Of a stretch of DNA of 64,000 nt, positions 7,698 through 16,684 are shown piece after piece. Location of the stretch: contig JAEZYD010000022.1 in assembly GCA_023419375.1 (NCBI GenBank), forward strand, positions 166,122-230,121, read 5' to 3'. Both the position numbers and the translations under genes were made by a program. The notes beneath the pieces were generated by a model, which did no database searches, had not been told where the DNA came from, and worked only from the letters and a program-made list of their open reading frames with translations. The stretch's first letter is position 1. Each line of letters starts with the position of its first letter. This DNA comes from Pseudomonadota bacterium (GTDB lineage: Bacteria; Desulfobacterota; Desulfovibrionia; Desulfovibrionales; Desulfovibrionaceae).

Positions 7698-9827
7698 TTA
7701 TTCCGGCTCAATGCCGGATTCACGCAACAGGTTTCTGAATTCCGTTTCATCCAGCACGGTTACGCCAAGGGAGCGCGCCTTGTCCAGCTTGCTGCCCGCC
7801 TTTTCGCCCGCCACCAGATAGTCCAGCTTTTTGCTGACAGCACCAAGGGGAACAGCCCCGGCGGCCTCGGCCCACTTTTGCGCCGTGCCGCGCGGCACGC
7901 TGATGGTGCCCGTAAAGAGAATGGTTTTGCCAGCCAGCGGCCCTTCAACAAGGGTTTGCGCGCCCTGAGCCGAATCCGCGCCCTTGGGCCACGGGCCGTT
8001 TTCCTTGAGCCGTGCAAGCTGCTCGCGGTTGGCAGGGCTGTCAAAAAAGTTGCGTATGGACGAAGCCACTTCCGGCCCCACGTCAGGCAGGGCCAACAGG
8101 CTCTCCACAGTAGCATTTTCCAGTTCATCCAGGTCGGCAAAGCGCGCTGCAAGGGTGCGGGCCGTCTGCTCGCCCACGTGACGGATGCCAAGGGCGCTGA
8201 TAAGCCTTTGCAGGGTGGCGGTGTGGCGGGCGTTTTCCAGCGAATCCACAAACTTCTGCGCCAGTACCTCGCCCATGCGCTCAAAGCCCAGCAATTCCTG
8301 CACGGTGAGGCTGAACAGGTCGGCCGGTGACTGCACGCGCCCGCTGGTCACAAGCTGCTCGATCCACTTTTGCCCCACGCCCTGAATATCAAGCCCGGCC
8401 TTGGAAACAAAGTGGGTTATGGAGCGCAGGCGAATGGCGGGGCAAGCCAGATTTTCGCACCGCCAGGCGGCCTCGCCTTCTTCGCGGTACACGGGCTGCC
8501 CGCAGGCCGGGCAGGTGCGGGGGAACTGGTAGGGTTCCGCGCCCGCAGGCCGTTTATCCAGCACCGGGCCGACCACTTCGGGGATAACATCGCCCGCGCG
8601 CTGCACAATGACGGTATCGCCCACGCGCACGTCGCGCGCGCGGATTTCGTCCTCATTATGCAGGGTTGCGCGCGAAACCATGACTCCGCCCACAGCCACA
8701 GGCACAAGTATGGCCACAGGCGTAAGCGCCCCTGTGCGGCCCACCTGAATTTCTATGCCCTCAAGCAGGGTTTGCGCTTGCATGGCCGGGAATTTGAAGG
8801 CCACGGCAAAACGCGGCGCGCGCGCTGTAAAGCCAAGCGCTTCCTGCGCTTCAAGATCGTTCTGCTTTGCCACGGCGCCGTCGATTTCCATGGCGAATTC
8901 CGGCCTGTTTTCGCGCACCCAGTTCACGTATTCTTCCACATCCTGCGGGGTCGGGCAAAGCTTGCCGTCTGGCGGCGTAAGAAAGCCGTATTCCCTCAGA
9001 CGGGCCATCAGTTCCGAATGCAGGCGGCAGGGCTGCGCCGGGGCCCACTGCGCATCGCCAAGGCTGTAGGCCAGAAAACGCAGGGGGCGCGATTCCGTAA
9101 CCGAAATATCAAGCTGACGCAGGGTTCCGGCTGCCACGTTGCGCGGATTGGCAAAGGTCTTTTGCCCCAGCGATTCCTGCCGCTCGTTGAGAGCGTCAAA
9201 ATCCTTTTTAAACATCACCACTTCGCCGCGCACTTCAAGCCGCGCGGGAAACGGCCCCTCGCCCCTGAGGCGCAAGGGCACGGTGCGGATGGTGCGCACG
9301 GCCTCGGTAACAACCTCGCCCACCTCGCCATCGCCGCGCGTCAGGGCCTCCTGCAACACGCCGTTCACATAGATGATTTCCAGCGCAAGGCCGTCCAGCT
9401 TGGGATCACACCAGAAGGCCTGCGGCAGAGGGCCGTTGACTTCCGTATCCCATGCGCGGCGCATGCGCTCCACAAAATCGCGCCATTCTTCCACAGAAAA
9501 GACGTTGTCCAGACCGTACATCTGGCGGCTGTGGCTTTTTTTGGCAAGGCCGTCCAGCAGCTTGCCGCCCACGCGCAGGGTGGGCGAATGGGCAGAGCGC
9601 AGCTCGGGCCAGCGGTCTTCCAGCGCGGCCAGCTCATGGAACAGCGCGTCGAACTGGTCGTCCGAAATTTCCGGCGCATCCTGCGTGTGATACAGATAAT
9701 TGTGGCGCTCCAGCTCTGCGGCCAGCCAGCGTGCGCGGTTGCGCTCCTCGCTGCTCGGGCCGCCAGCGGGGCCAGCGGCAAAGAGGCTGTTCTGCTCCTG
9801 CCTGCCATTGCGTGAATTCTGCGACAT
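7698..9827 (-). CDS. ligA: NAD-dependent DNA ligase
   Basis: LigA seals nicks in replication and repair using NAD+. The 709-residue protein has the adenylated lysine in DPKLDG (K143), an OB fold, a four-cysteine zinc finger (CPACGQP...CENLACPA), helix-hairpin-helix repeats, and a C-terminal BRCT domain (about 630-705). The first 25 residues are a poorly conserved extension before the usual start of the family. It sits between uvrB and dapB on the minus strand and is probably co-transcribed with dapB. Confidence 0.97.
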   Translation of the reverse strand: MSQNSRNGRQEQNSLFAAGPAGGPSSEERNRARWLAAELERHNYLYHTQDAPEISDDQFDALFHELAALEDRWPELRSAHSPTLRVGGKLLDGLAKKSHSRQMYGLDNVFSVEEWRDFVERMRRAWDTEVNGPLPQAFWCDPKLDGLALEIIYVNGVLQEALTRGDGEVGEVVTEAVRTIRTVPLRLRGEGPFPARLEVRGEVVMFKKDFDALNERQESLGQKTFANPRNVAAGTLRQLDISVTESRPLRFLAYSLGDAQWAPAQPCRLHSELMARLREYGFLTPPDGKLCPTPQDVEEYVNWVRENRPEFAMEIDGAVAKQNDLEAQEALGFTARAPRFAVAFKFPAMQAQTLLEGIEIQVGRTGALTPVAILVPVAVGGVMVSRATLHNEDEIRARDVRVGDTVIVQRAGDVIPEVVGPVLDKRPAGAEPYQFPRTCPACGQPVYREEGEAAWRCENLACPAIRLRSITHFVSKAGLDIQGVGQKWIEQLVTSGRVQSPADLFSLTVQELLGFERMGEVLAQKFVDSLENARHTATLQRLISALGIRHVGEQTARTLAARFADLDELENATVESLLALPDVGPEVASSIRNFFDSPANREQLARLKENGPWPKGADSAQGAQTLVEGPLAGKTILFTGTISVPRGTAQKWAEAAGAVPLGAVSKKLDYLVAGEKAGSKLDKARSLGVTVLDETEFRNLLRESGIEPE

Positions 9828-9916
9828 GAAAAAACCTTTATGATGGTCAGCCGCCGCGCCCTTGTTTGGCTTACGGGCTTTGCGGCGGCACTGCTCACAG
9901 GGGCAAGCGCCCCTGT

Positions 9917-11947
9917 CTATTCGGGCATGGCGATAAGCCTGGCCCGCAAAATGCGGATGCGGTCGCGCAGTTCTGCAGCCTGTTCAAATTCCAGATCGCG
10001 GGCCGCCTGACGCATTTCCTTTTCAAGCTTGGCAACAAGAACGGCAACATCCTCGGCAGTCAGCGGCACGGCATCTGGCTCGCGCTGTTTGCCCTTGCCC
10101 TTGCCGCGCCCGCGTCCGCCGCCATCCTCCACATACAGGCTATCCAGCGGTGATTCAAGCGATTTGCGGGTGCTGGTGGGCGTGATGCCGTGCTCTTCAT
10201 TGTAGGCCGACTGCTTGGCGCGGCGGCGCTCGGTTTCGCCCATGGCGGCGCGCATGGAATCCGTAATCTTGTCCGCATACAGAATGACCTTGCCCTGCGC
10301 GTTGCGCGCGGCGCGGCCAAAGGTCTGGATAAGCGAACCCGTGGAACGCAAAAAGCCCTCCTTGTCTGCATCCAGAATGCACACAAGCGACACTTCGGGT
10401 ATGTCCAGCCCCTCGCGCAGCAGGTTGATGCCCACCAGCACGTCAAATTCCCCAAGCCGCAGCGCACGGATGATCTGCATGCGCTCAAGCGTATCAATGT
10501 CCGAATGCAGGTAGCGCGCCCGCACGCCCATGTTGCAGCAGTATTCGGTGAGGTCTTCCGCCATGCGCTTGGTAAGGGTGGTGACAAGCACCCTCTCGCC
10601 CAGCGTGACCTTGCCCCGGCATTCGCCCAGCAGGTTTTCCATCTGTCCCTTGGTGGGGCGCACCTCCACCACAGGATCCACAAGGCCCGTGGGGCGGATG
10701 ATCTGCTCCGCCACAATGCCCTGCGCCTGATCCAGCTCGTACTTGCCGGGCGTGGCCGACACGTACACCACCTGATTGAGCATGCTGGTGAATTCGTTGA
10801 ACTGGAGGGGGCGGTTATCCAGAGCCGAGGGCAGGCGGAAGCCGTAGTCCACCAGGGTCTGCTTGCGCGAGCGGTCGCCCTTGTACATGCCGCCCACCTG
10901 CGGAATGGTGATGTGCGATTCATCCACAAAGAGCAGAAAATCTTCGGGAAAGTAATTGAGCAGACAGGACGGCGGCTCGCCCGGCTTGCGGCCGTCAAGG
11001 TGGCGGGTGTAGTTTTCAATGCCGTTGCAGTAGCCGAGCTCTTCAATCATTTCGAGGTCAAGCTGGGTGCGCTGCTCAATGCGCTGGGCCTCCACAAGCT
11101 GCCCGTGCTCCTTGAAATACGTGAGCCGCACCGCCAGTTCATCGCGTATGTCGCTGGCAGCCCGCTTGAGGTTGTCCTGTGCGGAAACAAAGTGGCTGGC
11201 AGGGTACAGCACTGTTTTGCTCACCTCTGCCAACACTTCGCCCGTGAGGGGGTCAATCTCGCGCATGAGGTCGATATCGTCGCCAAAAAATTCCAGCCGC
11301 AGCGCCCGCTCGTGATGGTAGGCAGGGATGATTTCAAGGGCATCGCCGCGCACGCGGAAGGTACCACGGTGGAAGTCGTAATCATTGCGCTCGTAGTGCA
11401 CTTCCACCAGCCGGGTGATGAGCTTGTCCATGGGGAAGTGCTGCCCCACCTCAACGGGAATAACCATCTTGGCGTAATATTCCGGCGAGCCAAGGCCGTA
11501 AATGCACGAAACCGAAGCCACGATGATCACGTCGCGCCTGGTCAGCAGGGCGTGGGTGGCGGCATGGCGCAGCTTGTCTATGTTGTCGTTGATGGACGAA
11601 TCTTTTTCAATATAGGTATCCGAGGCCGGAACATAGGCCTCCGGCTGGTAGTAGTCGTAATAGCTGACAAAATATTCCACGGCATTGCGCGGAAACAGCC
11701 CCCGGAACTCGCCGTAAAGCTGGGCTGCCAGCGTTTTGTTAGGGGCAAGCACCAGCGCCGGGCGGTTGCAGCGGGCAATGACGTTGGCCATGGTAAAAGT
11801 TTTGCCGGAGCCTGTGACGCCCAGCAAAACCTGGGAGGGAACCCCGGCCTGAATATTGTCCACCAGGGCGTCAATGGCCGTGGGCTGGTCGCCCGTGGGC
11901 GTGTATGCCGTTTCAAGGCTGAATGGGATGACCGGATTATCTTCCAT
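9917..11947 (-). CDS. uvrB: Excinuclease ABC subunit B
   Basis: UvrB is the damage-verifying helicase-like subunit of UvrABC nucleotide excision repair. The 676-residue protein has Walker A GVTGSGKTFTMAN near residue 45, the beta-hairpin region YYDYYQPEAYVPASDTYIEK, DEAD-like helicase motifs (VDESHITIPQ), and a C-terminal UVR motif (EKEMRQAARDLEFEQAAELRDRIR). No clear Shine-Dalgarno precedes the ATG. Its N terminus (SLETAYTPTGDQPTAI) aligns with the family start, so the start is probably right. A Gly/Arg/Lys-rich linker precedes the UVR motif. Confidence 0.97.
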   Translation of the reverse strand: MEDNPVIPFSLETAYTPTGDQPTAIDALVDNIQAGVPSQVLLGVTGSGKTFTMANVIARCNRPALVLAPNKTLAAQLYGEFRGLFPRNAVEYFVSYYDYYQPEAYVPASDTYIEKDSSINDNIDKLRHAATHALLTRRDVIIVASVSCIYGLGSPEYYAKMVIPVEVGQHFPMDKLITRLVEVHYERNDYDFHRGTFRVRGDALEIIPAYHHERALRLEFFGDDIDLMREIDPLTGEVLAEVSKTVLYPASHFVSAQDNLKRAASDIRDELAVRLTYFKEHGQLVEAQRIEQRTQLDLEMIEELGYCNGIENYTRHLDGRKPGEPPSCLLNYFPEDFLLFVDESHITIPQVGGMYKGDRSRKQTLVDYGFRLPSALDNRPLQFNEFTSMLNQVVYVSATPGKYELDQAQGIVAEQIIRPTGLVDPVVEVRPTKGQMENLLGECRGKVTLGERVLVTTLTKRMAEDLTEYCCNMGVRARYLHSDIDTLERMQIIRALRLGEFDVLVGINLLREGLDIPEVSLVCILDADKEGFLRSTGSLIQTFGRAARNAQGKVILYADKITDSMRAAMGETERRRAKQSAYNEEHGITPTSTRKSLESPLDSLYVEDGGGRGRGKGKGKQREPDAVPLTAEDVAVLVAKLEKEMRQAARDLEFEQAAELRDRIRILRARLIAMPE

Positions 11948-12004
11948 AATATTATGTTTTGGAGTAAGAGGACAGGATTACATCAATAACGAACGGGAAT
12001 TGCC

Positions 12005-12496
12005 ATGGAAAAAATCTTCGTACCTTCACAGATAGATCTGCCCATCGACCGGTTTTTCATTGTGGCCGCAACCCTCAGCACATTCAAGGGCTGCCGCCAT
12101 CTGGACGTGCAGATTTTCCGCCCCGGCGCGACTGATGCCGAAGTGGAAGCCATCAAGGGTCTTGGCCTTGTGGCCCCGGCTGACCCTTCCGTTCCGGCAG
12201 AAGTGCTGCAAGGCGCTACGGAAGAAGCCGCCCTGCGTTGCGTGCTTGAATCCTTCACCGCAGAAGAAAGCCACGCGCTGGTGGAATACCTTGAAAAGCG
12301 CTATGCCGACCAGATTGAAAAAATCACGGTCTGCCCGCTTGATCTGCCCGTGCCCTTTGGCGTTGCGCCGCTGGCTGGCATTAACGAAGGCAAGACCACG
12401 GGCTTCATCCGCTTTGACGCGGTGCGCGACTACCCGCTGCCCTTCCCGGCCTATGGTTTTTACGATCTGGCCGCCCAGAAGCCGTCCGGGGAATAA
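12005..12496 (+). CDS. Conserved-looking protein of unknown function
   Basis: This 163-residue soluble protein is not recognised. It has no signal peptide or membrane segment. It contains a central acidic helical region and the phrase FDAVRDYPLPFPAYGFYDLAAQK near the C terminus. It is transcribed away from uvrB across a 57-base gap. Its last 37 bases overlap the 3' end of aat on the other strand. Codon use resembles the neighbours, which supports a real gene. Confidence 0.75.
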   Translation: MEKIFVPSQIDLPIDRFFIVAATLSTFKGCRHLDVQIFRPGATDAEVEAIKGLGLVAPADPSVPAEVLQGATEEAALRCVLESFTAEESHALVEYLEKRYADQIEKITVCPLDLPVPFGVAPLAGINEGKTTGFIRFDAVRDYPLPFPAYGFYDLAAQKPSGE

Positions 12497-13236
12497 CTGT
12501 ACACGACTCCCCAGGGCAGCCACGGAAACGGCAGGCCGCTTCCAATTTCAGGCGTTGCGCAACTTTGCGCAGCGCCTGTTTGCGTTTGCATGGCAAGGGC
12601 GCGCTCAAGCTCGGCCTGAAAAACGGCGCGCGGCAGCATTACGCCACCCATGCGCATGATGTGCGGCGTTTCCTGCTGGCAGTCAAGCAGGGTTGCCCCA
12701 CGCTGGCGCAGCAGGCCAACAAGCCCTGCCAGCGCTGCGCGTGAGGCTTCGGGCTGGGTGTGAAACATGGATTCGCCAAAAAAAGCCCGCCCAAGCGCCA
12801 CGCCGTACAGACCGCCCACCAGCTCGCCATCGCGCCAGGCCTCAATGGAATGGGCATAGCCAAGGGCGTGCAGGTCTTCGTAAGCGCGCATCATGTCGTC
12901 AATGATCCAGGTGCCGCCCTCTTTGTCCCTTGGCGCTGCGCAGGCGCGGATAACCTGCCTGAAGGCGGCGTTGTGGGTCAGCTCAAAAGGATGCAGGCGC
13001 AGCTTGCGGGCGCTACGCGCAGGCAGGCGAAAGCCCTCAAGGGGCATGACGCAGCGGGGATCCGGCGACCACCAGAGGATGGGCATTCCCTTGGAGTACC
13101 AGGGAAAAATTCCACGGCTGTAGGCAGCAACCAGACGTTCTGGCCGCAGATCGCCGCCCAGACACAGCAAACCGTCTTCGCGGGCTGTTTCCGGCGGCGG
13201 AAATTGAGAGGCCAGTGCTGTAAATGCCCCGATCAT
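12460..13236 (-). CDS. aat: Leucyl/phenylalanyl-tRNA-protein transferase
   Basis: Aat adds Leu or Phe from aminoacyl-tRNA to proteins with N-terminal Lys or Arg, creating N-degrons for ClpS/ClpAP. The 258-residue protein has the family signature AYSRGIFPWYSKGMPILWWSPDPR (residues about 38-61), the block WIIDDMMRAYEDLHALGYAHSIE, and GGLYGVALGRAFFGESMF. The start at 13236 has an AAAGGA site. It lies downstream of clpS and clpA on the same strand, although a hairpin separates it from clpA. The 3' end overlaps a convergent unknown gene by 37 bases. Confidence 0.96.
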   Translation of the reverse strand: MIGAFTALASQFPPPETAREDGLLCLGGDLRPERLVAAYSRGIFPWYSKGMPILWWSPDPRCVMPLEGFRLPARSARKLRLHPFELTHNAAFRQVIRACAAPRDKEGGTWIIDDMMRAYEDLHALGYAHSIEAWRDGELVGGLYGVALGRAFFGESMFHTQPEASRAALAGLVGLLRQRGATLLDCQQETPHIMRMGGVMLPRAVFQAELERALAMQTQTGAAQSCATPEIGSGLPFPWLPWGVVYSYSPDGFWAARS

Positions 13237-13315
13237 AGCGTCCTTTGCCGACAGAGTATCATTTGAATATTTTCGGGGAAGGGGCGGATGCCATTGAAAA
13301 CAGCTTTAACGCAAA

Positions 13316-13354
13316 CGGGCCGGAGCTGCCGCATTCGGCAACAGCCCCGGCCCG
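13316..13354. terminator. GC-rich hairpin between clpA and aat
   Basis: The arm CGGGCCGG (13316-13323) pairs with CCGGCCCG (13347-13354), enclosing a second stem TGCCG/CGGCA. A T-run follows on the plus strand and a shorter one on the minus strand. It may attenuate clpA read-through into aat. Confidence 0.6.
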
Positions 13355-13369
13355 CCTTTTTGCATATAA

Positions 13370-15682
13370 TCAGGCGTCTACAGGCACCGGTTTGCGGCTT
13401 TTTGCCGCGCTGCCCTCATGTTCAAGGGCCAGTTCTTCGCCCTTGACCGTCAGCTTTGCAGTGCCGCCCTTTTTGAGCGAGCCGAAAAGCAGTTCGTGCG
13501 CCAGGCGGTCTTCCAGCTCCGTACGCAGCAGACGGCGCAAGGGCCGCGCGCCCATGGAGGGATCAAAACCCTTACGGGCCAGCCACTTGCGGGCGGTCTC
13601 CGTAAGCGTCAGCGTTACGCCGCGCTGCTCGAGGCTGGTGCGGATTTCGCCCACAAACTTGTCCACAATGCGCAGCATCATGGGTTCTGTGAGGCTGCCA
13701 AAGGGCACCAGGGCATCCAGCCGGTTGCGGAATTCAGGGCTGAAGGTGTTTTCCACAGCCTTGAGGCCCTTATGCGCCGCATCCTGCGGGGCCGTGCCGC
13801 CAAAGCCCATGGCGGGCCGCGACATTTCAAAGGCCCCGGCATTGGAGGTCATGATAAGGATAACGTGTGAAAAGTCCGTCTTGCGCCCGGTGTTGTCCGT
13901 CAGCGTGGCGTAATCCATTACCTGGAGCAGCACGTTGAAGATATCCGGGTGGGCCTTTTCCACTTCGTCCAGCAGCACCACGGAATACGGAGCCTTGCGC
14001 ACGGCCTCTGTCATGAGCCCGCCCTGATCAAAGCCCACATAGCCTGGAGGCGCGCCGATGAGCCGCGAAACAGAGTGCTTTTCCATGTATTCGCTCATGT
14101 CGTAGCGCAAAAACTCCACGCCCATGAGCTTGGCAAGACTGCGGGCCACTTCCGTTTTACCCACGCCCGTAGGCCCGTAGAACAGGAAGGCCCCAGCGGG
14201 GCGCTGCTCCTGCCCAAGCCCGGCGCGGGCGCGCAGAATGGCGCGCACGGTCAGCTCAATGGCTTTTTCCTGCCCGAACACAAGACTCTTGAGGTCTTTC
14301 TCAAGCGTTGCCAGCTTGTTGCGCTCCTTGCCGGAGACTGTGCGCACGGGTATGCCCGCCATGCGGGCCACAATGCGTTCCACATCGGGCACGCCTACCA
14401 GCGGGGCTTCCTTGTCGCTCTTTCTGGCAGGCTTTCCGGCAGGCGTCACGCCACGGCCCAGGCGCACGGCAGCGCCAGTTTCGTCCAGCACGTCAATGGC
14501 CTTGTCGGGCAGCAGGCGGTCGCGCACATGCCGCGCGGTAAGATCCACCATGGCCTTGAGGGCCGCAGGGCTGTAACGCACATGGTGGTACTGCGCATAG
14601 CGCGGCTCAAGCCCTTCAAGAATGCCAAGGCATTCTTCCGTGGTCGGCTCGGTAAGGTCAATGCGCTGAAACCGGCGGGCCAGAGCGCGGTCTTTTTCAA
14701 AATGGTTGCGGTATTCCTCGTAGGTGGTGGAACCAATGCAGCGGATTTCGCCATTGGCGAGCACGGGCTTGAGCAGGTTGGACGCGTCAAGCGAGCCGCC
14801 AGAGGTGGAGCCAGCACCTACGATGGTGTGGATTTCGTCAATAAACAGGATGCAGTCGGGCTGCTCCTTGAGCCTTTGCACCACGGCCTTGAGGCGGCCT
14901 TCAAAGTCGCCCCGGTAGCGGGTGCCCGCCAGCAGAAGGCCCATATCAAGGGCATAGAGCTTTGTTTTGGCAAACATTTCAGGCACGTTGCCTTCCACAA
15001 TGCGCAGGGCGAGGCCCTCGGCCAGGGCTGTTTTGCCAACGCCGGGGTCGCCCACAAAGAGGGGATTGTTCTTGCGGCGGCGGCACAGAACCTCAACCGC
15101 GCGATCAAGCTCCGCCGTGCGGCCCACGAGGGGGTCAATCTTGCCTTCTTTGGCGCGGGCCGTAAGCTCGACTGTGTACTGGGCCAGCGGATCGGGCTTG
15201 GCTTCGCCGTCTCCGGCTTCGGCCCCGGCTTCCACGCCGCGCGAGCCAGCGCCTTCGTCAAGCCCGTGCGAAATAAAGGTCAGCACGTCCAGCCGTTCGA
15301 CGCCCTGTTTGCGCAGATAGAAGTGGGCGTAGCTTTCCTCCTCATCCATGATGGAAATGAGCAGATCGCCAAGCTCCACAGCGTCGCGCCCAGAGGAGCG
15401 GATGTGCTCCAGAGCGCGTTCAAGCACACGCTGCACGCTGTCTGTCTGCGCGACTTCATACTTTTCCGCCAGGGAGACGGGTTCCAGTTCCTTGTTGAAA
15501 AATTCCTCAAGCTGCTCGCGCAGCACGGGCACACTTGCCCCGCTGCCCTCAAGAATGATGCGTCCCTTCATGCTGTTGGTCAGCGCAAAGAGCACATGCT
15601 CCACAGTCAACAGATCATGCCGTCGCCGGTGGGCTTCCATGAGGGCGTCCCGAATGACCAACTGAACATTTTTACTCAACAT
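13370..15682 (-). CDS. clpA: ATP-dependent Clp protease ATP-binding subunit ClpA
   Basis: ClpA is the hexameric AAA+ unfoldase that feeds substrates to ClpP. The 770-residue protein has a Clp-N repeat domain (about 1-145), a first AAA module with GDPGVGKTALAEG (about 220) and Walker B CILFIDEIHTIVG, and a second module with GPTGVGKTEVARS. A ClpP-docking loop candidate AMGFGG is also present. The absence of the long middle coiled coil separates it from ClpB. It lies nine bases after clpS. The site before the ATG is weak (GAGAT), suggesting coupling to clpS. Confidence 0.97.
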   Translation of the reverse strand: MLSKNVQLVIRDALMEAHRRRHDLLTVEHVLFALTNSMKGRIILEGSGASVPVLREQLEEFFNKELEPVSLAEKYEVAQTDSVQRVLERALEHIRSSGRDAVELGDLLISIMDEEESYAHFYLRKQGVERLDVLTFISHGLDEGAGSRGVEAGAEAGDGEAKPDPLAQYTVELTARAKEGKIDPLVGRTAELDRAVEVLCRRRKNNPLFVGDPGVGKTALAEGLALRIVEGNVPEMFAKTKLYALDMGLLLAGTRYRGDFEGRLKAVVQRLKEQPDCILFIDEIHTIVGAGSTSGGSLDASNLLKPVLANGEIRCIGSTTYEEYRNHFEKDRALARRFQRIDLTEPTTEECLGILEGLEPRYAQYHHVRYSPAALKAMVDLTARHVRDRLLPDKAIDVLDETGAAVRLGRGVTPAGKPARKSDKEAPLVGVPDVERIVARMAGIPVRTVSGKERNKLATLEKDLKSLVFGQEKAIELTVRAILRARAGLGQEQRPAGAFLFYGPTGVGKTEVARSLAKLMGVEFLRYDMSEYMEKHSVSRLIGAPPGYVGFDQGGLMTEAVRKAPYSVVLLDEVEKAHPDIFNVLLQVMDYATLTDNTGRKTDFSHVILIMTSNAGAFEMSRPAMGFGGTAPQDAAHKGLKAVENTFSPEFRNRLDALVPFGSLTEPMMLRIVDKFVGEIRTSLEQRGVTLTLTETARKWLARKGFDPSMGARPLRRLLRTELEDRLAHELLFGSLKKGGTAKLTVKGEELALEHEGSAAKSRKPVPVDA

Positions 15683-15691
15683 AGGCTTATC

Positions 15692-16012
15692 TCAATGGAT
15701 TTTTTCCATGGTGCATTTAAGGGGATACCCTGCCGCCCGCGCCGTGTTGTGCACACGCCGAACCTTGGCCTCGGCTATTTCAAGGGTGTATACGCCGCAT
15801 TGGCCTACCCCGCGCTGGTGTACCGCCAGCATGATGGCCGTGGCTTCTTCGGCGGTTTTGTGGAAAATGCCGCACAGTACCGACACCACAAACTCCATGC
15901 TTGTATAGTCGTCATTGTGCAGGAGTACCCGGTAGCGATCCGGTTCCTTGAGTTTTTTTTCCACGATTACGCGGCTGTCGCCGCTGGTTTGATTGTCGGG
16001 GATAAAAGACAT
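15692..16012 (-). CDS. clpS: ATP-dependent Clp protease adaptor ClpS
   Basis: ClpS binds destabilising N-terminal residues and delivers them to ClpA. The 106-residue frame has the core LLHNDDYTSMEFVVSVL and a later MLAVHQRGVGQCGVYTLEIAE block, as in the family. The start at 16012 (MSFIPDNQT) has a GGGAG site seven bases upstream. A longer in-frame ATG at 16063 would overlap the CYTH gene and is rejected. Confidence 0.96.
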   Translation of the reverse strand: MSFIPDNQTSGDSRVIVEKKLKEPDRYRVLLHNDDYTSMEFVVSVLCGIFHKTAEEATAIMLAVHQRGVGQCGVYTLEIAEAKVRRVHNTARAAGYPLKCTMEKIH

Positions 16013-16031
16013 GCATGGCTCCCAAGACGTT

Positions 16032-16673
16032 TCAGCTCTGCCGCGATGAATCCGCGTTGACATCGGCCTTTTCGGTCAGGCCCAGCACTGTGCGCCAGTG
16101 CGCCCTCTGCGCTTCGTCAAACACAAAGGAAAGCTGTTTCGGCTTGTTGTTTTGCCGCAACCATTCCTGATGCAGCTCATGATAACTTTTGATGCTTATT
16201 TCGGCATTGTCAAGGTTCAGACGCTTCTCGACCCTGGCAATATCCTGCGCCCGGCCTTCCAGCTCAACCACCTGGGCAAAGGGCAGCGCGTCCAGCTCCA
16301 CCTCCACGGTGTCCATGCGCCAGGGCTCGCGAACTTTTTCGTACCGGGCCGCCACCGTATAGCCCAGACCTTCCAGAATGCTCCGCAGGGCCGCGCCATC
16401 GGCAACTTCCGTTTCGCGCTCCTCGCGCACCTTGAAGCCGCCGTCTTCCGTGGCGGGCAGCTTGAGCGTGATCAGGTGGCGCGTTTTGTCCTGCCATTCC
16501 TGACTGCGCAAACGCAGCAGTTTGCCGCCTGCGACCAGCGCTCCCTGGGCAGTGTCAAACACCCAGTTGCATTCAAAATGCGCACCAAGGCAGTGCGCCC
16601 CGTTGTCCACAAGCGCCTGACGCAGGGTTTGCAGATCCACATGCAGATATTTGCGTTCAATTTCAAGGCCCAT
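16032..16673 (-). CDS. CYTH-domain protein (triphosphate-binding)
   Basis: This 213-residue protein starts MGLEIERKYL, the CYTH signature ExExK that binds triphosphate groups with divalent metal. Further tunnel residues are visible in the LLRLR block, the ITLKLP strand, and VEVELDALPFAQVVELEG. The family includes class IV adenylate cyclases, thiamine triphosphatases and tripolyphosphatases; the sequence does not decide which. It lies 11 bases after radA and just before clpS on the same strand, so it is probably in one operon. Confidence 0.88.
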   Translation of the reverse strand: MGLEIERKYLHVDLQTLRQALVDNGAHCLGAHFECNWVFDTAQGALVAGGKLLRLRSQEWQDKTRHLITLKLPATEDGGFKVREERETEVADGAALRSILEGLGYTVAARYEKVREPWRMDTVEVELDALPFAQVVELEGRAQDIARVEKRLNLDNAEISIKSYHELHQEWLRQNNKPKQLSFVFDEAQRAHWRTVLGLTEKADVNADSSRQS

Positions 16674-16684
16674 GACCGCCGCCC

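Noticed and set aside
13949..16060. 703-codon plus-strand frame opposite clpA/clpS
   Set aside because: It is a shadow of two well-supported genes on the other strand. Similar long shadows lie opposite ligA, uvrB, feoB, glnN, the PHP-like gene and lysA.
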